A stretch of DNA of 64,000 bases from Clytia hemisphaerica (lineage: Eukaryota; Cnidaria; Hydrozoa; Leptothecata; Clytiidae): positions 79,471 to 143,470 of the forward strand of contig CACVBU010000835.1 of assembly GCA_902728285.1 (NCBI GenBank), written 5' to 3'. The notes beneath the pieces were generated by a model. That model saw only the letters and a list, made by a program, of their open reading frames with translations, was not told the origin of the DNA and made no database searches. Below, in pieces: positions 1 through 11,861 of this stretch. Made by a program: the position numbers and the translations under genes. Position 1 is the first letter of the stretch. Each line of letters starts with the position of its first letter.

Positions 1-331
1 ATTTGCTAGCTACCCTACCCAAATTTCTATCATTTTTTAAAGTTGTTTTGTTTTTATATTCTATTCGCCTTTTCCCATGTCCTCCTAAATTTCAGTTGAG
101 ACTCTCTAATTCTACGTTCTTCTATTCGATACGTTCCATTGATCGATAATATTTAAACTCACCGTCAACAAAAAACTCTCATAAACGACGCTCCATTATT
201 CGACACATTCCCTTATTGGATGAAATTCGAATTAGAAAGCTTCAACTGTATACTCCATTCGCCTTCTCCATTGTCCTAAATGACTTACTTCAAAACACTC
301 TGTTAAAATAATACTTTTCAAATTTTGTTAG

Positions 332-743
332 GTTACTGCTCGGCGTCCAAGCTGATTCTGAAAACGTGGTCATATCGCACGAAGATTTCACCTTGCTCGC
401 ACAAAAAGCGGACGAAAAACAGACCTTTTTACCGCCCACCGCCCAAGTAGCCGCCCAGGAGGGTAAGTACCTTGGTAAACTTTTAAGCAAAGTTGAATTA
501 TCTACCGCTGACCTGAAGAATGTTGACCCTTTCCAATATAATCATCTCGGCTCGTTTGCGTACGTGGGTGATAACCGTGCCGTTTTGGAGCTACCTATTT
601 TAGGTTCGTTCGAGGGTTGGTCGGCTATGTGGCTATGGCGTGGCGCGTACGCAAGTGAATGCGTTAGTCTGCGTATGCGTACTCTTGTGTTGTTTGATTG
701 GATAAAATCGTTCTTGTTTGGTCGTGATACATCGAGAATCTGA
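332..743 (+). CDS. Type II (alternative) NADH dehydrogenase, 3'-terminal exon (5' partial)
   Basis: Last exon of a rotenone-insensitive single-subunit NADH:quinone oxidoreductase (NDH-2), a flavoprotein of the mitochondrial inner membrane that passes electrons from NADH to quinone without pumping protons. A splice acceptor (TTGTTAG) ends at 331. From there one frame stays open to TGA at 741-743; the first base completes a codon begun upstream (intron phase 2). Hallmarks of the NDH-2 C-terminus are all present: LPPTAQVAAQEGKYL (quinone/FAD-side helix), YNHLGSFAYVGDNRAVLELP, then the amphipathic membrane-anchoring tail WLWRGAYASECVSLRMR and FDWIKSFLFGRD. The FAD- and NADH-binding Rossmann domains must lie upstream of the window. 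There is no in-frame ATG near the exon start, so this is not a free-standing gene. The family assignment is firm; the invertebrate inference rests on its known absence from vertebrates and insects. Confidence 0.9.
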
Positions 744-1717
744 ATCCTCTATAATGAACAATTAGATGCAAATTGTTTTCAATCCAATTCAATTCGATGT
801 TGTTGAACACTTTTTGAGAAAGTGCTCAGCGAATTCACAGATTCATAAAATTGTGAATTGAATTTGTAATTTTAAACCACTTTTTCGGAGTATAATTAAT
901 GGTTTGATTATATCTTGCGTGGTGGTTACAATGCATAACTTTTAGGTATCTTTTTGTTTATTGAATTGTCGGACTCTCCTGCACGCACGTACAAATTATT
1001 TGGAACTTTAGCTTCAGTTTTCTCTTGCACTATTATATCGTTTTAATCTTTAGGACAGGAATAGCAATGGTTCCGTCTTTTTAGCACTGAATTCACTTAA
1101 TATTAAACTTTTAATGAGAAAAAGTCACACTTTGCAGAAGAAGTTTATTTGAAACAATTCCTCTCAGGCCTTTATTTTTTCCCTCTTTCATATTGATGAA
1201 AAAATGTCTTTTTTAATGCAAACCTCAAATCCATAACAATATGTTGCAATGGTTAACCATGTCCAAAATCAGCGTTTGATTTACACACGTGAGCATCGTG
1301 AGTCTCGAGATGAACATTGGGGTGTTCCAATTTCCATACATGTGGGGTGGACGAAACTTTTTTAAAGGCAAAAAAAAGATTTTTAGAAATGTGGTGATAT
1401 ACCCTGGAAAGTAGGAAGTAGGAAGTTTGCAAAAGAATTCTTGGAAAAATTATTTTCATACCTTAAAAGTAAGGGTGGACGAACAAAAATGAGTCTATTA
1501 CCCCCTGGAAATTTTAGAACAACCTTTTTCCTACCTGAAAAATGAAAAATACCCCCTGAAAATTATTCTCCGATTACCCCCTGGAAATCTTCCTAGACCC
1601 CCCCCCTGTATGGATATAAAATGGAAGGACCCATTCTTATACATATTTTTTTCCACGAGCAATGCAATGCACCAAGTTTTCGAAGATTATTTAGAAAATT
1701 ATTACAATAGCATTCTG
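744..1717. other. Non-coding 3' flank of the NADH dehydrogenase exon
   Basis: No coding region is supported here. Between 1490 and 1600 a motif close to TACCCCCTGGAAA recurs three times (near 1499, 1549 and 1574) and ends in a C-run, suggesting a degraded repeat. No canonical AATAAA lies within the first 100 bases after the stop codon, so the transcript end is not defined. Confidence 0.4.
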
Positions 1718-2004
1718 AATGGTAATTTTAATGGTAATTTTAATTTTAAGACTTTTAGTTTCGTGTTTTTGCGGATTTTTACCATTTTCGCGAATATAAA
1801 TCTCGCGAAATTGAATCCACGCGAAATTATGAAAATCAGATTTGTAACCTAAAAGAACATGTAAATATTCTTTTTTTGGTCGTTTCAGACCTTCGGCTGA
1901 TTCGCGAAATTAAAAAAAAAAATTAAGTAAAATAAATTCGGAGAATTTCTTGATTTTTTTGACTGACGAAATTAAATTTCGCAAAAATTAATCCCATTAA
2001 TAAA
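1718..2004. mobile_element. Possible degraded AT-rich MITE with CGCGAAATT motifs
   Basis: A 9-bp direct repeat AGCATTCTG brackets this block (1709-1717 and 2005-2013). The inside is rich in CGCGAAATT / TTCGCGAAATTAA motifs and ends in AATCCCATTAA. That vocabulary matches the clearer TTAA-type element at 25718-26047, so this may be an old relative. Terminal inverted repeats are weak, so the boundary call is tentative. Confidence 0.35.
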
Positions 2005-3407
2005 AGCATTCTGTTTGGTGTCACCGTAAAGGCATAGTACGAAGACATTGGGAATTTATACCCAATTTTCAGTGCTAAAATTATCCAGGTGATTCTTTAA
2101 ACCTGTTATCCTCCCATGGGACTATTTTAAAAGTAAAATCCTTTTTGTTGGCAAGATTCGCGAAGAGGCCAGACACATAATAAGTCTGAAGTAATATTGG
2201 AGCTATTGGAGCCGCGTAAACTTCTACAGGAACTTTCGCTTCTTTTTTCATTGTTGCTCTTTCATGTCCCTTTTTCTGAAAACGCCCACATCAGTATTTC
2301 CAAGACCAGAACTTTAGAAAAAGCTAAAAAAACATTACCCCATATTTTAGAGTGTAAAAATATTTTTAGATTTAGTGTGACAAATTGTGTATCATTGTGA
2401 TTTTATTTGGTGTTGTCTACAATGTGTATGAACGTGACATTTTATAAATAAACAAAACATATTTAAATTCTTTTTGGTTTGTACAATAATAATGGAATAA
2501 TTGAAATTAGAATATATTTAGAAATTGCAGACAATATTTTAATCGTCTGATTATATGAGATTTACTGTATTTATTGCCCCCCCCCCTGGTTGTTCAGAAA
2601 CTTTGGGAATATCTCGAGTTGATGGAGGGAATACTCTTATAAATATTAGAAGACACGTTATTTTTAAAGCGGTTTAAAGTAAGATCCAAAAATTTTGAAG
2701 CCTTTTTGAAGCCTCATAGTCTTAAACGTAGAAATGTCATTAACTAAGAAATTGGGTGTTTTAGATTTCGCAAAGCCCTAGAATGATCTTAATATTTTGA
2801 CCATCGAAGCTTTGTGTTCTTAGAGAGTTTGCTCTTATAAAACGTGCATTTGAGCACAACGCAAAAGAAAAATGTGAGACTAGTTTTCTACAGATCTACA
2901 GATCCAAGATCGGAAGCTTAATCTTTCCATTCGAAATTATCTTTACAGCGATGTTCAACTTTTTCATAGCTAAGACTTTTTGGACTAAAAATGTTAAAAA
3001 GTAAATATTAAGCAATTTCATTTTATCTTTTGATTATTTAGCTTTGTAATTTCTGGGATATTTTAAGTAATTAAAACTAAGTGAATCAAATGAAAAATGA
3101 AGTTGAAAATTCCCAAACATGAATTCCTCCATTTAAAACTTATTTTTCACCTTTTTCCTTTCATCTTCATTATTTATATCAACTTATCAATATTATTATC
3201 TAAAGTCTATTCACGATAAGTGTGCACTCTTTTTTCATTTACCTATAACTTTTGAAGGAATTGTTCAATCTTTTTAAATTTGGTATCATTGGAAAGATAT
3301 TAGTGAGTGGAACAATTTAAAATAAAAAAAACTTTTAAAAAATTATAAAAATGAAGATGAAAATGAAGAAGAAAAAAATGAAGATCTTGTAGAAAAGTGA
3401 TATAACT

Positions 3408-3673
3408 ATCATTTTCACTGAAGTGAATCCTTAATCATCGAACGTCATCACTGTGAAAAAAATTCCCAAAAATAATCATTCAGTCAAAAGATATCAAACA
3501 AAATTATCAGCTGATTGACGTCTAAAAACGCTGTTTTCTGCAGTTTTTTGCTGTTTTTTGGGGTCAATCACTTATTTACTTTGTATCATAACTTTATATT
3601 GAATAAATATTTTAATGAAATTTCTTCACAGTGATGATCTCCTAAGATCAAAGAATCTCTCCAGTGAAAATAC
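3408..3673. repeat. Imperfect inverted-repeat element centred near 3540
   Basis: About 60 bases at 3410-3470 (ATTTTCACTGAAGTGAATC ... CATCACTGTGAA) are matched in reverse complement at 3615-3673 (TTCACAGTGATGATCTCC ... CCAGTGAAAAT), with several mismatches and small gaps. This looks like an old non-autonomous DNA transposon. No target duplication is readable. Confidence 0.4.
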
Positions 3674-5369
3674 CAAGAGCCACTTGCACCCCTTTTTTAT
3701 TTTACACGCTTTTTTTCTTCATTAAAACACCTAAAATTTGGCTGAGCCTGGATGTGCTTATTTTTTTAGCGATTTTCAGCCTAAAATGTTCTTAAATGCA
3801 TGGGTTCTTAATTTTTCAGACTACTCTAAATCGACAATATCATGCAAAATAAAGAGCGCTTAAAATTGGTAAAATTTGGACATTATTTAGAAATTATTTG
3901 ACTCTCGATTTTAGAAGATCCATCCCTAAGTTCGGTTAAAACTGCTTGAAAAGAAGAAAAAATTGTAGTTTCTTGTCATTTTTCTCCGAACTGAGGCTGG
4001 GCATGTTCTTACGATGTTCTTAATTTTTCGACGAATTTCAGCCTAAATGTTCTTATAAACTAGGTTTTAATAATAAAAAAAAAACGTGTACTGATGGACG
4101 TGATACAATCGTTCATGATACCTTTTATGAGCGCTAATTTTTGAAGCCTTCGGATGTTCTTAACTTTTTGAGTTTTAAGCCTAAAAATGTTCTTAACATG
4201 TTCTTATTTTCGCCATTTTTTGAGTATTTTTGTCCATTTTCCTAAGAAATTCGGTGTTAAAATTTTCTTAGCTTGTTCTTAACATTTTTGTCATCGGTGT
4301 TGTTATGTTCTTATATAGTTTGTTCTTATAAAAAAACGTGCATCAGAATCATCAAAAGTGAACTAAGGGATTGGGTACGAGTTTTGATAAAGCTTAGATT
4401 TTACTTTTATTTCAGTTTATCAGTTGAAGGTCAGGAACGTGAACTACCGGTTAAACCAATAGATACACTTTTTTTATAAGAACAACGAGGATAAAAAATA
4501 AAAAATTTAAGAACAATAGACTTGCCTGAATAGCCTGATCAAACCATTTAAGGGTCAAAGTAGTAAAAGTGGGTATAAAGCTTTAAATTCCAAAGAAATC
4601 TTCCATAAAAATAAAAGAAACAGATCGTTACATGTATTCTTTTATAAGAACAGAATTTTTGAAGCCTTCGGAAGTTTTTAACCTAAAAATGTTCTTGTTT
4701 TTACCAGTTTGTAAGTATTTTTGGCCATTTTCTTAAGAAATAGAATGTTTTTAAATGTTCCAAAGCCTTAAAATGTTCTTAACTTATTCTTAATATTTTG
4801 GCCATCGAAGCCTTATGTTCTTATATAGTTTGTTCTTATGAAAAATGTGTAAAACAAGGTATAACTTTGTTACTCTTTATTAGGCGGAAACATGAACTCC
4901 CCCTGACCCAAAAGTGTAAAACAGATTTTCCCTTTTCATTGTGAAAAACGGGGATTGGCATGAGAGACTAAAACTTAAAATTTACACGTTTTTATTATAT
5001 AAGAACATCCTTTTTGGATTTTAAGCCTAAAAATATTCTTAAGATATTCTTGTTTCTTGCATTTTGTGACCATTTTGACCCATTTTCCTAAAGAATCGGG
5101 TGTTTTCGAGTCCGCAAAGCCTCAAAATATTCTTAACTTGTTCTTAGCATTTCGCCATCGAAGCCTTATGTTCTTATATAGCTTGTTCTTATAAAAAAAC
5201 GTGTGGTTTTTTTACTAGATCGAAAATGCAGTACAAAATACACTTATAAACAACGAGCTATATGAAATGTATTTTGAAGAAATAGAACTAGAGAAATGTT
5301 ATTGCCTTTTTGCTTTTTTTGAGGTTTTCATGCTGTGTAGACATTTGACCGTTTGGTAAACGTTGAAAT

Positions 5370-5490
5370 CATGGACATATAAAAACGTCTTCTTTTTTTC
5401 TTTTGATGTGCCGAAACAATAGAGCGCAAACGCTCCTGGTTCTTGGACTTTAAAATAAGAGATGCGACCAACTCTTTTTATATGTCCATG
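5370..5490. mobile_element. 121-bp MITE, TIR CATGGACATATAAAAA, 7-bp TSD
   Basis: Terminal inverted repeats CATGGACATATAAAAA (5370-5385) and its reverse complement ending at 5490 are flanked by a perfect 7-bp target duplication TTGAAAT (5363-5369 and 5491-5497). The interior carries a small GAGCG...CGCTC hairpin and no coding capacity. A CA-initial terminus plus a 7-8 bp duplication is typical of P-superfamily elements. The element at 8740-9454 has the same kind of end and a 7-bp duplication. Confidence 0.8.
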
Positions 5491-6599
5491 TTGAAATTAA
5501 AAGAAGAAAATTGATTTTTCATCATCACTGAAGCGTTTGTGTGTATACATGTAATACAGCTGTACAAGTTTGTGTATTTTTATACTCGAGATTTGAAGAA
5601 GAAGAAAATTTATCAGAGGTTGTGTTGATTTTCTCTTTTCTTCTTCCTTTTGAATTTACCTTTACCAATCATTTTTCTCCCCCTGCTCCATACTCCTTGG
5701 GTTTACATAGTTGGCTGTTAAATGTTTGTTTTTTACTTATTTCACTCTCAGATTCTCTAAAACTTTCCTCTTCCTCTTGATCTCTTCGTTATTCGTATTA
5801 TATCATTTTTATGTCTGGTCTTATAAAGTGTGGTGGTATGTATTTGTGGATTAATTGCCACCGGAGGAAGCCTAAAGCTTCTGAGGATGGCATTCATAGC
5901 TTCACGCATAAGGAAGTTGGGCAAACATCTCATAATTTTGCGCGCGTTTTTCAGTATTTTAGTTCCGCTTAACGGTAGCATTCTTATTTTACGGTCTCTC
6001 TATTGTTTTATCATCATCAAAAAGACTTTTCCGGAGTTATTTTGATCTGATTACTCATTTTGAAATGTCAGTTTGTCTTTTTCTTATCCCTGGAGAGTTA
6101 AATGAGTCTAAGGAAATTCCCTTTTCTGGGAAATTCCCTTTATATATACCACAAGTAGTTATTAAGCGCTCTTCATAGGCTAAAAATATTACTTTACTCA
6201 TAGTACCCGAACAGTTATGTTGCTAAACGTGTACATTAGTAAAATAACATATGAAGAGCAGTATCTTCAGATATGTACGCTTTTTATAGGAAAAACCAGC
6301 AAGTCATATGATTCTTGCTGGGCTGCTCTTAAATTTATATGAGTTTTTCAACCTTAAATGTCAATATTAATTAAAATGGAAACAAGTACTTCTCAGTAAT
6401 TTCTGAAATTCTTCTTAATTTGTTCTTAGGTTTTGGCCAAATTTCAGCCTCGTATTCTTATGAAATTGTTCTTATAAAAAACGTGTAAGACAAGGCACGG
6501 ATGTCACTCTAAGTAGACTGTAAATTACTCCCTTGACACATTTGTAAGCATTTGAAAGAATCACGTCTCAGATGAGAGGTCACTCTTAATAAAAATTAT

Positions 6600-6770
6600 T
6601 GTAGGGCTAAGACCTTTTGAACGCAAATTCAACTCTATGTGTTTGTTTTGCTGCGGTGGCACCTTAATGAAAGTTATGGCTAGTTTATCTTTGGATGAAA
6701 ATCTTTGACACCCCCTTGTCACAGACCCGGTAATAATAACGGACCAAAATACAATGGCGATTGATATCCC
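6600..6770. repeat. Sequence shared with 56570-56640
   Basis: The stretch GACACCCCCTTGTCACAG followed by ACCCGGTAATAATAACGG (about 6707-6746) recurs with changes at about 56571-56630, where extra bases interrupt it. It is a dispersed repeat of unknown class; the second copy lies inside the hAT element at 56025-60228. Confidence 0.45.
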
Positions 6771-6834
6771 CATATATTATTTGGCTGGGGATTTAAATTC
6801 TTTTGTTTCCAAGTCAGAATATTCAGTGGGGTTG

Positions 6835-7164
6835 CAAAGGGGACCCCCAGCGGTTTGCGTGAATGCGTGAATGGGCATTTTCGGTTGCGTAAATGCGTGA
6901 ATTGAAAAAACTTGCGTGCGAACGTGAAAATCCACTTTTTGATTGCGTGAATGCGTGAATCTGGGCTATTTTGTGCGTGAATGCGTGAATTTTCCTTTTT
7001 TCCCACGGGTTATGTGGAGTTTTTCTGATTATCCAATGTTTCCCCGATTTTTGCCGAAAATTTTCCGATTTTCTGAAAAATCGGGTTAATGCGTGAAACT
7101 CGAAAAAAATTTGCGTGAATGCGTGAATTTCGAAAAATTGAGGGTCCGCTGGGGGGCCTCTTTG
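6835..7164. mobile_element. 330-bp foldback element with (GCGTGAAT)n subterminal repeats
   Basis: The terminal inverted repeat CAAAGGGGACCCCCAGCGG (start) pairs with a near-identical reverse complement at 7146-7164. Inside, the octamer GCGTGAAT occurs in tandem pairs at several places in each half (for example near 6858, 6890, 6941, 6977 and 7112). The long minus-strand open frames here simply translate the repeat and are not genes. No target duplication is clear, so boundaries could be off by a few bases. Confidence 0.65.
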
Positions 7165-7734
7165 AGAACTGTTCTTTTCCTTCTGAATGTGGTTGCCTGG
7201 AGTGGAAGGTGAAAATTCTCCATCTATGTAGAACATCTGGAAATTGTCGATCTGTTGGCACAGATATTTAAAGTGTTAGCTGGAAATTAAGTGTCTGTTC
7301 TTTAAAGTCCTTCAAAAACGCATCTTTATCTCTAAGAATCACTATCAATAAGCATACATTAATGTTTTTATCAAAATTACTCAATTTTTTGACGAGATGG
7401 ATGTTTTTTTTGCTCACAAAGTCTTGAAAATGAAAGAATATTTCAAGAGCATGTAATTTTGGTTTCTAAATGTTTTTTTATTAGAAACAAACGACTAATT
7501 TTATTAGATCGTCACTATTTGTGTTCTGAATGATTGTTTAATGGTCACGTCACATAGATATCAATTATATATGTGTTAAATGCACAACCAGGTAGGTCCA
7601 TAAAAGTATCACTTGTTTTTTTTAATATTACCTAAAAGCTAAAGATTTTTACTTTACAAAGTTGACGAATCAAATCATACAAATTTGGAGGACTTGTCGT
7701 GAAGAATTAATAGCCGCAATTTTTTGGAAACTCT

Positions 7735-8318
7735 CAATTTCTTCACTTGTCATCTTGCAATTGCATCCGGTTTTAGTTCGGGTTCATTTATTCGAGTGAT
7801 TTCCCAGGACTGCAGATCAGTTGAGAGTTTGCCTGCTGAAAATCTGGAGAAATAAAGATTTTAGGGAATTACCCTAAAACACGCAAAAACTACGCCAACT
7901 ATAGGCATGTCACTTATTCAGCACTGTTTCTATTCATGTAAGCTTGCATCCGTTTTTTAAGTAATTTCCCAAGTTTCTAGAACACTCAAAGGTTGAAAAA
8001 TTGAGCTGATTTGCATCTCTATTTGGGGAATTTCCCAAAAACACGAAAAAACCACGCCCTTTTGAAGTATCTCAATTGATGGGTATTGTTTCTTTACCTG
8101 TCAGCTTGCATCTGTTTTTGGTTTGGGTTCACCCAAGCTATTTCCCAGGACTGCAGATCAGTTCAAAGTTTCCCTGTTGAAAATGGTTTAAACGGTGAAA
8201 ATCAAGATTTTAGGAAATTTCCCTAAAACACGCAAAAACTACGCCAACTATAGGCATGTCACTTATTCAGCAATGATTTCTATTCATGTAAGCTTGTATT
8301 CGTTTTTGGTTTGGGGTC
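7735..8318. repeat. Tandem repeat array, left part (period about 345 bp, made of two related half-units)
   Basis: Landmarks repeat about 340-350 bases apart: GGACTGCAGATCAGTT near 7808 and 8149, and AACTACGCCAACTATAGG near 7888 and 8237. GCTTGCATCYGTTTTT recurs at half-unit spacing. The array stops at 8318 and resumes at 11430 (TTTCCCAAGTTTCTAG, AACCACGCCCTTTTGA) because a 3.1-kb element has inserted into it. Confidence 0.75.
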
Positions 8319-8739
8319 TTTAAAAGGGGGGTTCAAGGAGTACTGAATACCGAAATACCGGCAATTTTTCCCCAAATACCGGAATACTGGACACAATTAA
8401 CTTCAAATACCGTCACCGAAAGTTTTTACATTTCATTTTGGGCCTATTTTGTGAGGAAAGGTATTTCAACTGCAAGAATTGTTGTTGAAATAAAGAGTAA
8501 GGGATACCCTGTTGAAAACTTCATTTTCGAACTTTTATTAGCTCAGTATATATCAATCGAACGATCTAATTTCAAAGTGCAAATAGCATAGCAGAAGTGA
8601 AGTTAAAAATTAGTGCTAATTTACTGGTCCGCTATTGTGGCTAAAAGTGTGTTTTGTGATGCGAAATTAGGGAAAGGGACTCCAGATTGGTTTCGTCCGT
8701 CCATTTGCCTTTGGATCAAATTCTACTCTAAAGTCTAAT

Positions 8740-9454
8740 CATAGTATAAGAAAGCCGCGGCTGGAATGATAACATCTGAACTTCTGTTGTTCTATCTCTG
8801 TCGTATTTGATGACTATTTTTTGATCAAGAGATCAGTAATGTAGCATCTTTAATGATAAATTTTATTGGTTTGTCGTTAATACTTACTTCTCAGTGTGTT
8901 TTAGACATTAATGATATACCCTTGATAATACACTTGCATTATAAAATCATTGTAAAGGAAAGATCAACAATAAGAAATTTAAACAAGCACAAAATGGCTG
9001 GGCTGAAAGAACTCAAAAATAAACAAAGTGCCTCGAATGCCTTCGCAATATTTCAGTGAAATCTTTTTAGAAATCAATGAAAAAGTACATCTAGATAATA
9101 CTGTGAAAGTTTCAAGCCAGCACCTTCAAAATTTATCATTCAAACTGACAAGAAAGTTGTCATCTTGAATATAGTTCTTATAATTTCAATTTTGGCGAAA
9201 AACTATTATTTCCACAAAATACCCCTAAAATATGTCCAAATTAGTTCAAGTGTTCTATTGGGTACAGATTCAAAGATATCTAGCAATAAAATAACTTTTT
9301 GTGAAGGAAAATAAGAGAAAAAATTCAAAAACTATCTACCAATAATAAACTGAGCATCTTGATGTTCTTATAAAGCTCGGAGACAGAGATAGAACAGCAA
9401 TTAACTGAGAAGACAATGTGGTACATATTCCAGCCGCGGCTTTCTTATACTATG
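8740..9454. mobile_element. P-like non-autonomous element, 7-bp TSD GTCTAAT
   Basis: The TIR begins CATAGTATAAGAAAGCCGCG (8740 onward, about 28 bp) with its reverse complement ending at 9454. A second, imperfect tier of inverted repeat follows (TTGTTCTATCTCTGTC near 8788; its complement near 9380). The 7-bp target duplication GTCTAAT is at 8733-8739 and 9455-9461. The short open frame at 8853-9059 inside it shows no domain. It is nested within the 8325-11423 element. Confidence 0.8.
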
Positions 9455-9495
9455 GTCTAATAAGGAAAAAAGACATTTGTAAGTGCTTGAGAGAA

Positions 9496-11017
9496 CACAG
9501 GAAAAAATTTTCGATTTCCAAGGTTGGAAATTTCAAGTTTTCTTAGTTGGAAAAAAGATAAAATCCAATGGAAAATCCAACCTGAAAATGTGGGACATTG
9601 TCCAAGGTTGAAAATGTTGCATTTTCCATGGCTTGGAATTTTTGAAAATTCAGTTGGAAAAAGCCAAAATCCAAGCTTAAACAAGGTTGGAATTTTTAAA
9701 AAATTCAGTTGGAAAAAAGCCAAAATCCAAGCTTAAACAAGGTTGGAACTTTCCAAAATCGAGGTTGAAAAAAGCCAAAATTCAAACTTAAACAAGGTTG
9801 GAATTTTCGAAAATCGCGGTTGAAAAAAGCGAAAATCCAAACTTTAACAAGGTTGGAATTTTCGAAAATCTAGGTTGAAAAAAGCCAAAATCCAAATTTA
9901 ACAAGGTTGGAATTTTTTAAAATTCAGTTGGAAAAAAGCCAAAATCCAAATTTAACAAGGTTGGAATTTTCGAAAATCTAGGTTGAAAAAAGCCAAAATC
10001 CAAAAAGTGATGGCAGAGATGTGGAAAAGAGATCTTAAGCAAGGTTATTGTTTTTGTGAACAGTCACTCGCTAGCCTAGGCTCGATGGCTCCCGGTCAAT
10101 CTCTCGTTATTGTTCGCACAGATACGTAGTTGATCTTAGATCACTCACACAGCTCAGCAGGGCGCTATTTGAAACTATGACACAAGTACCCTATGTGCTT
10201 CACTGTGCGAACTCACTGCGATTGACCGAGGCCGCTCCGAAGCGACGCCTCACCTGACGGAAACTTACAGCTTGACTGCTCACATTATAGTCAAATATCC
10301 AGGTTTGCTATACATCAAAACAGTTTTGAGCGAAAAATCGCTTGTGGTTTTCTCAAAGGAGCATGCGCAGAAAATGGTTAGAAAAACGTAATTTCCACAT
10401 GGATTTTTAACGTTTTCCAAACTGTTCGGAGAAACAAAAATTTCCAACCCAAAAAGTCTAGTTTTCCAATCGAAAGAGTTTCAATTTCATAAAAATGTAA
10501 TTTCCACATGGATTTTTAACGTTTTCAAAACTGTTTGGAGAAACACAAATTTCCAACCCAAAAAGTCTAGTTTTCCAAGTAAGGCTCTCAATCTTAGAAA
10601 AATGTAATTTCCACATGGATTTTTAACGTTTTGCAAACTGTTTGGGAGAAACACAAATTTCCGACCCAAAAAGTCTAGTTTTTCAACCTGAGGTATCAAA
10701 TTTACAAAAATATGTATTTTCACATCGATTTTTGACCTTTTTTTTTTCAATTTCCAAACTGTTTGGAAAATAAAAATTTCCCACCCAAAAAGTCATGTTT
10801 TCCAACCAGCCTTGGAAAATTGTCATTTCTACATTGTTTTTTTTTCACTTGATTTTTCAAGCGCATTGGTTTATTCAACAAAACCTATGGGTAATTTACG
10901 TTTTCCAAATCACTTTAAAGTAATCGCTCAAATTTCCAACCTTCAATTATAAAACCAAAGTTTCCAACCCAAAAATATCGAATTTCCAACCTTGGAAATC
11001 GAACATTTTTTCCTGTG
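9496..11017. mobile_element. CACTA/EnSpm-like non-autonomous element with subterminal tandem repeats
   Basis: The TIR starts CACAGGAAAAAATTTTCGAT (9496 onward) and is matched, with one change, by the reverse complement ending CCTGTG at 11017, about 38 bp in all. A 3-bp GAA flanks both ends (9493-9495, 11018-11020). CA(C)-initial ends, a 3-bp duplication and large subterminal arrays are the pattern of CACTA elements. The left array (about 9620-10010) has about seven ~60-bp units containing AAGGTTGGAATTTT and AGCCAAAATCCAA. The right array (about 10380-10800) has about four ~112-bp units containing TTTCCACATGGATTTTTAAC. The central 10020-10380 is less AT-rich and unrelated to the arrays. No transposase is visible. 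Confidence 0.65.
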
Positions 11018-11429
11018 GAAGGTAGCACTGTTTTTGTAAAAGTCATTACTTAAAGAAAGGATAGTGGATGGACTATAACCACAAAAAGGTTGCCACTAGA
11101 CTGACTAGAGATGGAGCTGTTTATGACCCCATGTCACCACGCTACTGTTTGGGAGCTAAAGTGGTATATACATACTGTTTCAAAAATGATCGTTTTAGAA
11201 AACATGGGTGTAGTTTTCTAAAATTTAAGAAAGTTTAGTCTCTTTATGAAGAAAACAGTTTGGAAAGATTTTAAAGTTACCGAAATACCGAAGTTTTACG
11301 AGTAAATACCGAAATACCGAAGCATTTTTAGGCAATTTACCGTCACCGGCAGCATTTTAAATACCGAAATACCGGACAAAAAAAAGGCCGATACCGTGTC
11401 ACCGTAAACCTTCTACCCCCCCCTTTAAA

Positions 11430-11695
11430 GTCATTTCCCAAGTTTCTAGAACACTCCAAAGTTGAAAAGTGGAGCTATTTTGAATCTCTATTTGGGGAAT
11501 TTCCCTAAGACACGAAAAAACCACGCCCTTTTGATGTTTCTTAACTGGTGGGCATTGCTTCTGTCAACTTGCATCTGTTTTTGGTTTGGAGTGATTTGAG
11601 CAATTTACCAAGCCTGGAGGGCATTTCAAAGTACCACTGTTGAAAAATTGCTGAATAACGAAATAGCCACGCCCTTTTTCCAAATTCTTAATTTT
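11430..11695. repeat. Tandem repeat array, right part (continues 7735-8318)
   Basis: It resumes the ~345-bp tandem array after the nested insertion: TTTCCCAAGTTTCTAGAACA, AACCACGCCCTTTTGATG and ACTTGCATCTGTTTTTGG all have counterparts at 7966, 8051 and 8102. Confidence 0.7.
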
Positions 11696-11861
11696 TATAA
11701 TAACGTCTGTCTTTTGTTTTTTATTTGAAGTCATTAGCATTAGTCAGTAAATTTTTATTGACGTTTTACGAATATCGATTTTGAATCCAGAATATCAAAT
11801 CCTGAATCCTTAACTCTAGCAAATCTACCGTGTATTCTTATGTATGTGTGTGTATGAAGTA

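Larger units (their letters stand above)
2690..6490. repeat. Dispersed degenerate repeats carrying GTTCTTATA...AAAACGTG
   Basis: A block of text reads roughly 'AAGCCT..AAAATGTTCTTAAC...GCCATCGAAGCCTTATGTTCTTATATAGTTTGTTCTTATAAAAAAACGTG'-like (motifs listed, not a continuous quote). It recurs near 2760-2860, 4140-4345, 4670-4850, 4990-5205 and 6410-6490, with other sequence between. A related reversed fragment is near 34030-34140. No coding region in this 3.8 kb is convincing; the short open frames at 5541-5780 and 5830-6045 match nothing recognisable. Unit spacing is irregular (about 350-500 bases), so it is more like repeated insertion or decay than a clean satellite. Confidence 0.5.
8325..11423. 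mobile_element. Composite 3.1-kb inverted-repeat element, (ATACCG)n ends, TTTAAA 6-bp TSD
   Basis: A G-run terminus (AGGGGGGTTCAAGG) at 8325 is mirrored by the C-run ending at 11423. Just inside, both ends carry many ATACCG/AATACCG units (8345-8420 and 11280-11400), with the same phrase 'ACCGTCACCG' at each end. The target duplication TTTAAA sits at 8319-8324 and 11424-11429 and interrupts the 345-bp tandem array cleanly. Two further elements are nested inside (8740-9454 and 9496-11017). It is homologous in layout to the 340-bp element at 19962-20301. No transposase is encoded. Confidence 0.75.

Noticed and set aside
5757-6045. Overlapping 74- and 71-residue frames on opposite strands
   Set aside because: Neither matches a recognisable family; likely chance openness.
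6823-7261. Minus-strand frames of 83-137 residues
   Set aside because: They translate the GCGTGAAT repeats of the foldback element.
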